From an uncultured Bradyrhizobium sp. (GTDB lineage Bacteria > Pseudomonadota > Alphaproteobacteria > Rhizobiales > Xanthobacteraceae), in NCBI RefSeq assembly GCF_936943645.1, contig NZ_CAKZJO010000005.1, positions 1 to 34,166 of the forward strand: a DNA stretch of 34,166 bases. Direction: 5' to 3'. Within the stretch, counting starts at the first letter, position 1. Each line of letters starts with the position of its first letter. Under the pieces are notes generated by a model. That model was not told the DNA's origin. It saw nothing but the letters and a program-made list of their open reading frames with translations, and did no database searches. Positions 16,778-23,633 of this stretch are shown piece after piece. Position numbers and translations under genes: made by a program.

Positions 16778-16932
16778 CCCGCCGGCCAGTGTGTGCGCCG
16801 TCTCACGCGCGAGCCCGGCGCGCGGCGGGTCTCGGTCGAACGCAGGACGCGCGGGGTCACGCTCCTCCGTATCCTTCCAGTTTATTGACCGCCCGGCGCA
16901 GCTCTGCGTCAGGCCAGACGAAAGCGAATAGG

Positions 16933-17589
16933 ATGCAATGGCTATTTGACATTTCCGAGCAATACCGGTCGCAGCTGCGCGAGGGCCCGTTCTTCAGGCA
17001 GGTCGTCGACGCGTCCCTGCCTGGGGATCTGGAATGGGTTCACCAGCTCATCCACCAGTCGCGCGAATTCACACAGGCACTTTGTCTGCGGTCCTCGTTG
17101 TGCCAGGACAAGCGTTATCAGCCCATCTTTGCCGAGCACGCCATGGAGGAGGCTGACCATCCCGATCAACTCATCGCCTGGATGACCGAGCACGGATTTC
17201 TCCGCAACGCCGAACCCGGCGAGGTCCCGCCGACGATGGAAACGCTGAACGCGATCTCATATTGCTGGCGCAGCGCGATGCGCGATCCGCACGACGTGCA
17301 GGTGGTGGCGCTGAACCTGCTCAGCGAAGGGGTCGCACTCGACTTCTATTCCACGGTGATCCCCGTGCTGGACCGGCTCAGCATCCTGAGCGGGCGCTAC
17401 TGGAAGATCCACACCGACGTCGACGCTCACCACCTGACCATGGGCCTCGATATTTGCGGTGACGTCACGAAGGACTCGGACAAGGGCAGGCTCTATCAAC
17501 GCGTGCTGTGGCAGTCCGCGACGCTGTATCACCGGATGCTCAGCTCCTGGGTCGGCGAGCAGGTTCAGCCGCTGCCGCAATTGGCCTGA
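16933..17589 (+). CDS. Heme-oxygenase-like diiron protein (iron-containing redox enzyme family)
   Basis: A 218-residue all-helical protein in the TenA/PqqC/heme-oxygenase-like fold. Six candidate iron ligands can be placed: E45 (HQSREF), E73 and H76 (EADH), E132 (LLSEGV), D162 and H166 (DVDAH). Their spacing nearly matches the ligands of UndA, a known diiron oxidase of this superfamily (E, ExxH, E, DxxxH), as I recall it. The protein is therefore predicted to bind two irons and activate oxygen on a small organic substrate, which is not known. The frame is open from 16789, but the first 48 residues look like noise; ATG at 16933 begins the first helix. It is divergent from the sugar operon and has no co-directional partner. 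Confidence 0.8.
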   Translation: MQWLFDISEQYRSQLREGPFFRQVVDASLPGDLEWVHQLIHQSREFTQALCLRSSLCQDKRYQPIFAEHAMEEADHPDQLIAWMTEHGFLRNAEPGEVPPTMETLNAISYCWRSAMRDPHDVQVVALNLLSEGVALDFYSTVIPVLDRLSILSGRYWKIHTDVDAHHLTMGLDICGDVTKDSDKGRLYQRVLWQSATLYHRMLSSWVGEQVQPLPQLA

Positions 17590-17627
17590 GCATCGGTCCG
17601 ATCGGAACTGCCGGGCGGCGGCGCCGC

Positions 17628-18089
17628 TCAGCGGTTCAGATCGAGGGTCAGGAACAGGCTGTTGGGATCCTCGGCATAGCCCTCGAACGGGCCGCAGAGG
17701 ACGAAGCCGTGCGCCTGGTAGAGCGCATGCGCCGGCTTGAAATAGTCCCATGAACCGGTCTCGAGACTGAGCCGCTTCAGGCTGCGCGTGCGGGCTTCGG
17801 CGATGATGTGACGCAGCATTTCACCGCCAAAACCGCGCCGCCGCGTGGTCTGCAGCGTGTGCATCGACTTCACCTCGCCATGGATGGCCGAGAGTGTCTT
17901 CAGCGCGCCGGTTGCAACCAGTGTCTCGCCGTCCCAGCCGGTCCAGAACGCGACGTCGCTCGCGCGAAGGCCCGCCAGATCGAGCGCATGCGCGCTGCCC
18001 GGCGCGGTCTGTGCCCGCGCCGCCGTGACGTGATGATCGAGCAGCGCGATGACGCGGGGATCGAAGGTATCGCCGATACGGATTTGCAT
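17628..18089 (-). CDS. GNAT family N-acetyltransferase
   Basis: A 153-residue acetyltransferase. The acetyl-CoA pyrophosphate loop is RRRGFGGEML (family pattern R/QxxGxG/A), preceded by the strand EVKSMHTLQTT and followed by LKRLSLETGSWDYFKPAHAL, the usual motif B with its ordered tyrosine. It resembles the putative acetyltransferases of the YjdJ/ElaA-like group. The frame is open to 18476, but ATG at 18089 begins two bases after the stop of the upstream GNAT gene and starts the domain properly. It is the third gene of the regulator-GNAT-GNAT operon. The acceptor amine is unknown. Confidence 0.87.
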   Translation of the reverse strand: MQIRIGDTFDPRVIALLDHHVTAARAQTAPGSAHALDLAGLRASDVAFWTGWDGETLVATGALKTLSAIHGEVKSMHTLQTTRRRGFGGEMLRHIIAEARTRSLKRLSLETGSWDYFKPAHALYQAHGFVLCGPFEGYAEDPNSLFLTLDLNR

Positions 18090-18091
18090 GG

Positions 18092-18604
18092 TCAAGGCCT
18101 CACGTCGCTGGCAAGCTGCTTCTGCATGAAGACGAGGTCGAGCCAGCGGCCGAACTTGCAGCCGACCTCCGGCATGCGCGCGACCTCGACGAAGCCGAGC
18201 GAGGCGTGCAGTGCGATCGAAGCAGCATTGGTGCCGTCGATGCCGGCGATCATGGCGTGCTTGTTCATCGTGGTGGCACGCTCGATCAGCGCCGCGACGA
18301 GCCTGCGTCCGATGCCGGCCCTGTGGTTCCGCTCGTCGACATAGACCGAGTTCTCCACGGTGTGGCGATAACCGGGAAAGGGACGGAAATCGCCGAACGA
18401 GGCAAAGCCGACGACGTCCCTGCCCTTCATCGCAACCAGCACGGGATAGCCGGCCTGCTGCCGCGCGAGAATCCATTGACGCCGCGAATCAAGATCGGCC
18501 GGACCGTCGGTCCAGACCGCCGTGGTGTTGAGCGCGGCGTAGTTGTAGATGGTGAGGATATCGGCCGCATCCTCCAGCGTGGCATCCCGCACGATCAGCG
18601 ACAT
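18092..18604 (-). CDS. GNAT family N-acetyltransferase, phosphinothricin/methionine-sulfone type
   Basis: A 170-residue acetyltransferase of the Pat/YncA (MddA) branch. Seen: the opening IVRDATLEDAADILTIYN, the acceptor-pocket segment around WTDGPADLDSRRQW, the strand VVGFASFGDFRPFPGYRHTVENSVYV, and the CoA loop RNHRAGIGRRL. Members of this branch acetylate phosphinothricin, methionine sulfone/sulfoximine or related amino-acid analogues; the natural substrate here is not known. ATG at 18604 overlaps the stop of the XRE-cupin regulator as TGATG, indicating translational coupling. The gene ends two bases before the next GNAT. Confidence 0.9.
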   Translation of the reverse strand: MSLIVRDATLEDAADILTIYNYAALNTTAVWTDGPADLDSRRQWILARQQAGYPVLVAMKGRDVVGFASFGDFRPFPGYRHTVENSVYVDERNHRAGIGRRLVAALIERATTMNKHAMIAGIDGTNAASIALHASLGFVEVARMPEVGCKFGRWLDLVFMQKQLASDVRP

Positions 18605-19194
18605 CACATTTTCCCGTATGAAGCACCGCGCCGCGTGATGATGACGTAGCGCGCGTCCTGCTTGGTTTCGTTCTCGAAGATCACGGCGCGCATCACGTCG
18701 AAATCCAGACAGTCGCCCTCACGCAAGCGGACCGCCTTGGCGTCGATATACACGGCGATCGCGCCCTCCAGCATCAAAAGCTGCTGGGTGAAGGCGTTGC
18801 GGCCCCAGGGGCTGTAGGGCACCCGCGCGCCGGCCGGCAAATCGACCACGATGATCTCGATGCCGCTCGCCGCATCCGTCGGCGAGGCGTGCCGGCGGCG
18901 ATAGCCGCTGTCGGGATCGCGCCAATGCGGCTGGTCGGCGAGCCGCACCAGCCGCTCCGGCGGCTTTTCCGCAAGCGCGACCACGTCGCTCAGCGTGACA
19001 TCGAGCGCCGCGCAGAGCTTGTTGAGCAACGCGGCGGTGGCACTGCTTTGCGCCCTTTCCACCCGCCCGATCATGGCCCGGCTGACGCCGGAGCGGGCAG
19101 CGAGTTCGTTCAACGTCATCCCCGCCTGCGTCCTCACCGTCTTCAAGCGACGACCGATCGCGCGGTCGAGTTTTGGCTGGTCCATGGGTTTCAT
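18604..19194 (-). CDS. XRE-family regulator with C-terminal cupin
   Basis: A regulator of about 196 residues: an N-terminal lambda-repressor-like helix-turn-helix (MTLNELAARSGVSRAMIGRV) and a C-terminal cupin sensor domain with a strand pattern ending REGDCLDFD. The cupin shows no full set of metal-binding histidines, so it may bind a ligand directly. The start is uncertain: ATGs at 19221, 19194 and 19185 are in frame without a clear ribosome site; 19194 is a compromise. It heads a tightly overlapping operon with two GNAT acetyltransferases, the arrangement expected if the ligand of the regulator is a substrate of those enzymes, for example an amine or amino-acid analogue. Confidence 0.87.
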   Translation of the reverse strand: MKPMDQPKLDRAIGRRLKTVRTQAGMTLNELAARSGVSRAMIGRVERAQSSATAALLNKLCAALDVTLSDVVALAEKPPERLVRLADQPHWRDPDSGYRRRHASPTDAASGIEIIVVDLPAGARVPYSPWGRNAFTQQLLMLEGAIAVYIDAKAVRLREGDCLDFDVMRAVIFENETKQDARYVIITRRGASYGKM

Positions 19195-19449
19195 CCGAAC
19201 ATTGCCCGAAACGAGGACCATATTCCGGGAGCTTGGAGAAGCTTAAGCCGGGGGAGCGGTGTGTGCCGGGAGCGCACGACCAATATATTAGAAATTTGGG
19301 GTCGCAGGCGATCACCGACATCGCGAGCCGGACGAAACAATCCTTGCGTGCATGCACCGGCGCCAGTTGCATTTAACGGGCCACCGCGTACAGTTTCCAT
19401 ATTGCAAGCTGTTTTAAGGGCCTCCAGATTCAGGCCCGACATTTATTCA

Positions 19450-20172
19450 ATGGGTGTCTCCATGCGCAATTTCAACTCGGAAGCGGTCGTCGGCGCAGGG
19501 CTTTGGATCATCGCAACCGTCTGCCTCCTGCTTGGAATGCTCAGCATGTTCGGCGTCATCAAGATCTCCGCCGACGACGGCACTAAGTTTCTGCTGGGTC
19601 TCGCCGTCGTTATCGGAGTCGTGCTGATCTTTCGCGACCGCTTGACCAAGATCGTTCTTCCCGGAGGAATCACCGCAGAGCTCTCGGCGGTCAAGAAGAG
19701 TGTTCAGGACGTTGCCGCCGCCGCGGAGGAGTTGAAATCCAGACAGACCGAAATTGCTGCGCCGCAGATGGCCGTGCCGGCTCCAATCGCGACAACGAGA
19801 ACGGCATTCCCGGAAGCTTCGATTGTGGATCCGGAGGACAGGAACAAGGGCCAGTTCGGAGGGGAAGCCGAGAAGGATGGATTGCGCCTATCGGCCACAG
19901 TGCAGCCTTCGGATGTCAGGCCGGGATGGTTCAGGATTGATCTCGCCGTGACGGGCGTTGCGCGCAAACTCGTGGAGCCCGTCGAGTTTCATCTCCACGA
20001 AACATTTGCCCCATCGGTGCAGCCGATCAGTCCAGTCAATAATCAAGCCCGGCTTACCGTGCTCGCGTGGGGCGCATTCACGGTCGGAGCTGTTGCCAAC
20101 CACGGCAACACATTGCTCGAGCTCGACCTCTCGGCAGACGTGACCTTCCCGAAGGCCTTCCGAGATGCGTGA
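19450..20172 (+). CDS. Two-helix membrane protein with C-terminal prokaryotic YEATS-like domain
   Basis: A 240-residue protein. Residues about 11-34 and 46-62 are membrane segments, followed by a short charged helix that may form a coiled coil (about 77-103), a Pro/Ala-rich linker (105-125), and a beta-rich domain (about 140-238). The pattern PVEFHLHETF, then ARLTVLAWGAFTVGA, then LLELDLS matches the prokaryotic YEATS (pYEATS) domain, an immunoglobulin-like fold predicted from comparative genomics to act as a sensor in conflict-type systems (recalled, not searched). ATG at 19450 or 19462 may be the start; the frame is open far upstream but reads as noise. The gene is visibly less G+C-rich than its neighbours and is followed by a tandem repeat and tRNA-Gly, which suggests acquisition. 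Confidence 0.72.
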   Translation: MGVSMRNFNSEAVVGAGLWIIATVCLLLGMLSMFGVIKISADDGTKFLLGLAVVIGVVLIFRDRLTKIVLPGGITAELSAVKKSVQDVAAAAEELKSRQTEIAAPQMAVPAPIATTRTAFPEASIVDPEDRNKGQFGGEAEKDGLRLSATVQPSDVRPGWFRIDLAVTGVARKLVEPVEFHLHETFAPSVQPISPVNNQARLTVLAWGAFTVGAVANHGNTLLELDLSADVTFPKAFRDA

Positions 20173-20179
20173 TGGCGCC

Positions 20180-20221
20180 GTGGCGTCGAGATGGCGCTTG
20201 GTGGCGTCGAGATGGCGCTTG
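20180..20221. repeat. 21-base perfect tandem repeat
   Basis: Two identical 21-base units run from 20180 to 20200 and 20201 to 20221, each beginning GTGGCGTCGAGATGGCG. A partial third copy (GATGGCGCC) precedes them at 20171-20179 and overlaps the stop codon of the YEATS-domain gene. The units are seven codons long, so the array is in register with either frame. It lies 30 bases from the 3' end of tRNA-Gly. Confidence 0.85.
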
Positions 20222-20250
20222 CAGCTGCCCACAATGCAAGAAAGCGGCCT

Positions 20251-20324
20251 TGGAGCGGGCGAAGGGAATCGAACCCTCGTATGCAGCTTGGGAAGCTGCC
20301 GTTCTACCATTGAACTACGCCCGC
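20251..20324 (-). tRNA. tRNA-Gly (anticodon CCC)
   Basis: A complete cloverleaf can be folded on the minus strand. The acceptor stem is GCGGGCG with CGCCCGC, the discriminator is T, and CCA is encoded (20253-20251). The anticodon stem GCAGC/GCTGC encloses the loop TTCCCAA, giving anticodon CCC, which reads GGG codons. The T-arm has the usual GGTTCGATTCC. Length is 74 bases including CCA. Its 3' end points towards the YEATS-domain gene, the side on which islands normally insert, but I found no second copy of the tRNA end to mark an island boundary. Confidence 0.96.
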
Positions 20325-20347
20325 GGAAGCGCTGCTCACGCCCAACC

Positions 20348-20376
20348 TGATTAGCCGAGACGGCGCCTGCCGCCAA
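20348..20376 (-). promoter_or_regulatory. Putative promoter of tRNA-Gly
   Basis: On the minus strand TTGGCG (20376-20371) and TAATCA (20353-20348) are separated by 17 bases and lie 23 bases upstream of the tRNA 5' end, a fitting distance for a sigma-70-type tRNA promoter. Confidence 0.4.
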
Positions 20377-20497
20377 GCGGTTTGGCGCGCCCGGCCCGAC
20401 ACTTGTTAACGTCCTGATAAGATTTTGGGTGCGCCGGATTGTGGCGGTGTTATGATCGGATGTCTGGGGAGAGACGTGCACTGAGTGGGGCGTGTGC

Positions 20498-21076
20498 ATG
20501 GTGGGGTGTGGCTACTCGATATTCGACACGGCCATAGGCCGTTGCGGCATCATCTGGAGCAGCACCGGCGTCGTTGCCGTGCAATTGCCGGAGGCGCGGG
20601 AGATCGACACCCGCCGCCGGATTTTCCAGGCCCATCCCGAAGCGCGCGAGCAACGGCCGTCCGAGAACGCCGAGCTGGCGATTGAGGGCATCACAGGCCT
20701 GCTGCAGGGCGGCGATCCCGACTTTTCCGAGGTCCGGCTGGATGCCGGCGCCGTGCCCGGCTTCAACCGGCGCGTCTATGAGTTCGCCTGCTCGATTCCG
20801 CGCGGGGAGACGCGAACCTATCACGAGATCGCCAAGGCGCTGGGCGCCTCAGGCGCCGCGCATTCGGTGGCACAGGCGATCGCCAGGAATCCCTACATGC
20901 TGATCGTGCCCTGCCACCGGGTGCTCGAGGCCGGCAATTACGCCGACCGGCTGTCGCCCTATGGCGGGGTGATCTCCAAGCGGCGGCTGCTGGCGCTGGA
21001 GGGCGCCCACCCCGTCGCCAGCAAGACGCTGTTCGAGGTGCTGCTGCCCGTTGCCCCGCCGAGGCCGTCCACCTAA
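20498..21076 (+). CDS. Methylated-DNA--protein-cysteine methyltransferase (Ogt type)
   Basis: Repairs O6-alkylguanine by transferring the alkyl group to its own cysteine in one suicidal step. The 192-residue protein carries the active-site motif PCHRV at 138-142 with nucleophile C139, the preceding YHEIAKALG and the arginine-finger helix AHSVAQAIARNP, and the C-terminal GLSPYGG-type segment (RLSPYGG). GTG at 20492 and ATG at 20498 are both possible starts; the GGGG stretch seven bases before 20498 favours the latter. The N-terminal half is the poorly conserved RNase H-like domain. The next gene encodes an AraC-type regulator, recalling the Ada pairing, but the two are separate proteins 97 bases apart. 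Confidence 0.92.
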   Translation: MVGCGYSIFDTAIGRCGIIWSSTGVVAVQLPEAREIDTRRRIFQAHPEAREQRPSENAELAIEGITGLLQGGDPDFSEVRLDAGAVPGFNRRVYEFACSIPRGETRTYHEIAKALGASGAAHSVAQAIARNPYMLIVPCHRVLEAGNYADRLSPYGGVISKRRLLALEGAHPVASKTLFEVLLPVAPPRPST

Positions 21077-21160
21077 GGCGCGATCTCGATCGCACCTTAG
21101 CTTTGATATTTTGGGCATGATCTTGTCGGACAACCGCTACACACTTGTCCGGATCATGCC
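21073..21160. repeat. Two-hairpin RIME-like element, copy 1
   Basis: Hairpin B, CTAAGG...CCTTAG, spans 21073-21100 with one mismatch and a two-base loop; it includes the ogt stop codon. Hairpin A has outer arms GGCATGATC (21114-21122) and GATCATGCC (21152-21160) and inner arms CGGACAA (21127-21133) and TTGTCCG (21145-21151). The same two hairpins in the opposite order occur at 24149-24232. The sequence resembles the rhizobial intergenic mosaic elements (RIME). It probably ends or stabilises the ogt message. Confidence 0.7.
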
Positions 21161-21173
21161 TAGATAAGGCGGC

Positions 21174-22013
21174 ATGGACGCGACCACGCTGCTGACGTCA
21201 CAATCGCTCACGGTCTGCGAGTTCCGCTGCGACGCGGGACCGGACGATACGCCATTTGCCGAATGCCGCACCGGGCATTCCATCGCCTATGTCCGCTCGG
21301 GCAGCTTCGGCTGCCAGTGCCGCGCCGGGTTCTTCGAGCTGGTGGCGGGCTCGATGCTGGTCGGCGCGCCCGGCGAGGAATACACCTGCACGCATGAGCA
21401 TGTCAGCGGCGATGTCTGCCTGGGATTTTTCTTCAGCGAGGACATGGTCGATGCCCTCAGTGGACGGCGCGAGATCTGGCGGGTCGGCGCCACGCCCCCG
21501 TTGCCGGAATTGATGGTTCTGGGCGAGCTCGCCCAGACGGCGGCAGATGGCAACAGCGACATCGGCCTCGACGAAGTCGGCCAGATCCTGGCCGGCCGTT
21601 TCATCGACGTCGTTTCCGGCCAAGCGCGCAAGCCGGCCACCCCCAATGCGCGCGACCGCCGCCGCGCGGTGGAAGCCGCGCTATGGATCGACGACAATTC
21701 GCATGCCGAGGTCGATCTCGAGCAGGCCGCCATGCAGGCCGGCCTCAGCCCGTTCCATTTCCTCCGGTTGTTCTCCAGCGTGCTCGGCGTCACCCCGCAT
21801 CAATATCTCGTGCGCTCGCGGCTGCGCCACGCCGCGCGGCTGCTCGCCGACGACGACATCGCAGTTACCGATGTCGCCTATGACGTCGGCTTCGGCGATC
21901 TCTCCAATTTCGTCCGCACGTTCCACCGCGCCGCCGGCGTATCGCCGAGCAAATTCCGCCAGGCCTCGCGCGGAGAGCGCAGCATCTTCGCCGAACGCCT
22001 CGTCCTCAACTGA
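21174..22013 (+). CDS. AraC-family regulator with cysteine-rich sensor domain
   Basis: A 279-residue transcription factor. Residues about 160-270 form the double helix-turn-helix: [20 protein letters not shown], then [20 protein letters not shown], ending at VSPSKFRQ. Residues 1-100 form a cupin-like sensor with seven cysteines at 15, 19, 31, 47, 49, 72 and 82, far more than usual, along with H75; these could bind a metal or respond to thiol-reactive or alkylating agents. The start has no strong ribosome site. It follows ogt and precedes a small membrane protein and a VOC protein on the same strand; target genes are not known. Confidence 0.9.
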   Translation: MDATTLLTSQSLTVCEFRCDAGPDDTPFAECRTGHSIAYVRSGSFGCQCRAGFFELVAGSMLVGAPGEEYTCTHEHVSGDVCLGFFFSEDMVDALSGRREIWRVGATPPLPELMVLGELAQTAADGNSDIGLDEVGQILAGRFIDVVSGQARKPATPNARDRRRAVEAALWIDDNSHAEVDLEQAAMQAGLSPFHFLRLFSSVLGVTPHQYLVRSRLRHAARLLADDDIAVTDVAYDVGFGDLSNFVRTFHRAAGVSPSKFRQASRGERSIFAERLVLN

Positions 22014-22143
22014 GACAGGTCGGCCGCAGGGCGGGTAATAGTCTGTTGACCAGACGGGCGCGTCGCACTGGGCTTACGGCACGCCGCGCGATATTACAAC
22101 CAAAGAGCGAATAAACCCTCTTTCAGCGCGGCTGACCCGGCAG

Positions 22144-22503
22144 ATGAACAGTGCCCCGAATGATGTGATTGCGGCCACATTGGTCGCGCTTGCCGTCGGC
22201 CTCGCGTTCATCGCCGGCTGCGCCATCTATTATGGCCGCCGGATCACCTCGCGCCGGATTCCGATGCAATGGGGCGTCGACGGTCAGCCGGCCTGGTTTG
22301 CCCCGCGCCTCATCGGGCTCTGGTTCAGCTTCGGTGTCACGGCAGCGCTTTCCGCGTTCCTGCTCGCGCTCGCCCTTCACGATCCGCAAAAGCTCACGGC
22401 GCTGATCGTGGCAACGGTCAGCCTGATCGGAACGAACATGTGGGTTCAGGTCTATCACCTCAGGCGGGTGATCCGCTGGCAATCCGAGGCGCCGGCGAGC
22501 TAG
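22144..22503 (+). CDS. Small three-helix membrane protein, DUF1648/SdpI-like
   Basis: A 119-residue membrane protein with hydrophobic segments at about 8-29, 56-77 and 84-106. Between the first two lies RIPMQWGVDGQPAWFAPR, which resembles the P-x-HWG-x-x-G-x-P motif of the DUF1648 domain found at the N-terminus of SdpI-type immunity proteins, with Gln in place of His. The resemblance is short, so the family call is tentative. No strong ribosome site is seen. It lies 130 bases after the AraC gene and 105 before the VOC gene. Confidence 0.65.
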   Translation: MNSAPNDVIAATLVALAVGLAFIAGCAIYYGRRITSRRIPMQWGVDGQPAWFAPRLIGLWFSFGVTAALSAFLLALALHDPQKLTALIVATVSLIGTNMWVQVYHLRRVIRWQSEAPAS

Positions 22504-22607
22504 CCGGGTGCCAAGCGCAAGATTCTCCAAGAGCCGCCCGCCTCGCCCCGACTAGCTTGGTCTCCGGCGCGCGCCATTTTCGGCGCGCTTTGCACATGGA
22601 GACTGAC

Positions 22608-22967
22608 ATGTACGACCACATCGGACTTCGCGTCGCCGATCTCGACGCCGCGACGCGCTTCTACACCGCGGCGCTGGCGCCGCTCGGCTACGTGCTGTGC
22701 TCCAGCGGCGATGGTTATGCCGGCTTCGGCCCGAAGGGCGAGCCGGCGCTGTGGCTGCACCTGAACAAGGGCCGCAAGGCGGACGGCGCGCACATTGCGT
22801 TCCGCGCCGGAAGCCATGACGCGGTCAAGGCGTTCCACAGCGAAGGCTTGAAGAGCGGCGGCCGCGACAATGGCGGCGCCGGGCCGCGCAAGGATTACAG
22901 CCCGACCTATTACGCAGCGTTCCTGATCGACCCCGACGGCAACAATGTCGAGGCGGTTTGTGTGTGA
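22608..22967 (+). CDS. VOC-fold protein (glyoxalase/bleomycin-resistance superfamily)
   Basis: A 119-residue single-domain member of the vicinal oxygen chelate superfamily. The first beta-alpha-beta unit opens MYDHIGLRVADLDAATRFYT with the metal-binding histidine H4; the second contains GAHIAFRAGSHDAVKAFH and ends DPDGNNVEAV with the metal-binding glutamate. These are the usual divalent-metal ligands, so an enzyme or a ligand-binding dimer is possible. GGAGAC seven bases upstream supports ATG at 22608 over the ATG at 22596. Substrate unknown; the group is often annotated as glyoxalase or dioxygenase without proof. Confidence 0.88.
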   Translation: MYDHIGLRVADLDAATRFYTAALAPLGYVLCSSGDGYAGFGPKGEPALWLHLNKGRKADGAHIAFRAGSHDAVKAFHSEGLKSGGRDNGGAGPRKDYSPTYYAAFLIDPDGNNVEAVCV

Positions 22968-22990
22968 GCTTTAGCCGCAGGCGAGATCTC

Positions 22991-23078
22991 GTAGGGTGGG
23001 CAAAGCGAAGCGTGCTCACCGACTGCCTGCGCCAATTCAAATGGTGGGCACGGCGCTACGCGCCTTTGCCCACCCGAC
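22991..23078. repeat. Palindromic element with GTGGGCAAAG arms
   Basis: GTAGGGTGGGCAAAG (22991-23005) pairs with CTTTGCCCACCCGAC (23064-23078) at 14 of 15 positions, with further GCACGC-type complementarity inside. It is one of the commonest intergenic palindromes in Bradyrhizobium. It ends 24 bases before the SRPBCC gene start, so its hairpin would form in the leader of that gene if transcribed from upstream. Confidence 0.75.
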
Positions 23079-23102
23079 AAGACCGATTTCGAGGAAATCC
23101 CC

Positions 23103-23504
23103 ATGGCCACCATCTACAACGACATCTCCCTCAACGCCCCCGCGCGCGACGTCTGGGACGCCGTGCGCGACTTCGGCGCGCTGCATGAGCGGCTGGTGCC
23201 GGGCTTCGTCACCGCCTGCACGCTCGAGGGCGATGCGCGAATCGTCACCTTCGCCAACGGTTCGGTGGCGCGCGAGGTGCTGGTCGCCTGCGACGAGGCG
23301 CGGCGGCGTCTCGTCTATGCCATCAGCAACGAGCGGCTGAAGCATTACAGCGCCTCGGTGCAGGTGATCGCCGACGGCGAGCGGAAAAGCCGCCTGGTAT
23401 GGATCATCGACATGCTGCCGAACGAGCTTGCGGCCTATGTCGAGGAGCAGACCCGCCAGGCCGAGCCCGCCCTGCACAGGGCATTCCCGCCCGTTGCGGC
23501 ATGA
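23103..23504 (+). CDS. SRPBCC-family protein (START/Bet v1-like)
   Basis: A 133-residue protein of the polyketide cyclase/START-like fold. It begins TIYNDISLNAPARDVWDAVRD, the usual first strand and helix, and has a mid-region VSEVLVACDEARRRLVYAI and a C-terminal helix ELAAYVEEQTRQAEPALHR that closes the hydrophobic cavity. Such proteins bind lipids, hormones or polyketides and some are enzymes. GAGGAA seven bases upstream supports ATG at 23103. It is separated from the VOC gene by a palindromic element and may have its own promoter. Confidence 0.85.
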   Translation: MATIYNDISLNAPARDVWDAVRDFGALHERLVPGFVTACTLEGDARIVTFANGSVAREVLVACDEARRRLVYAISNERLKHYSASVQVIADGERKSRLVWIIDMLPNELAAYVEEQTRQAEPALHRAFPPVAA

Positions 23505-23633
23505 GCCGCGATCCAAGCTTTGCTGCTCCGTGAGTTTTCTCACAGAGCGGCGCCCTCGCCAGCCCTAACCATGGCGGCGTGCGTCCGGTTGGCTCCGCTC
23601 TCCCGGCGGGCCTGCGCACGCGAGGAGCATGCC

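Noticed and set aside
18090..18476. N-terminal extension of the third-gene GNAT
   Set aside because: It reads the neighbouring GNAT gene in another frame and has no similarity to the family; the start at 18089 is two bases after the upstream stop.
19195..20250. Integrative island attached at tRNA-Gly
   Set aside because: No integrase gene and no direct repeat of the tRNA 3' end was found to the left; acquisition of the single YEATS-domain gene remains possible but an island is not supported.
20067..20354. Frame antisense to tRNA-Gly coding for a peptide with AKGIEPSYAAWEAA
   Set aside because: This is a well-known false gene call created by reading the opposite strand of a tRNA; the cloverleaf explains the sequence.
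20498..22013. Split or frameshifted Ada protein
   Set aside because: The Ogt protein and AraC-type regulator each have complete ends, are 97 bases apart with a hairpin element between, and the sensor domain is cupin-like rather than the Ada zinc-methyl domain.
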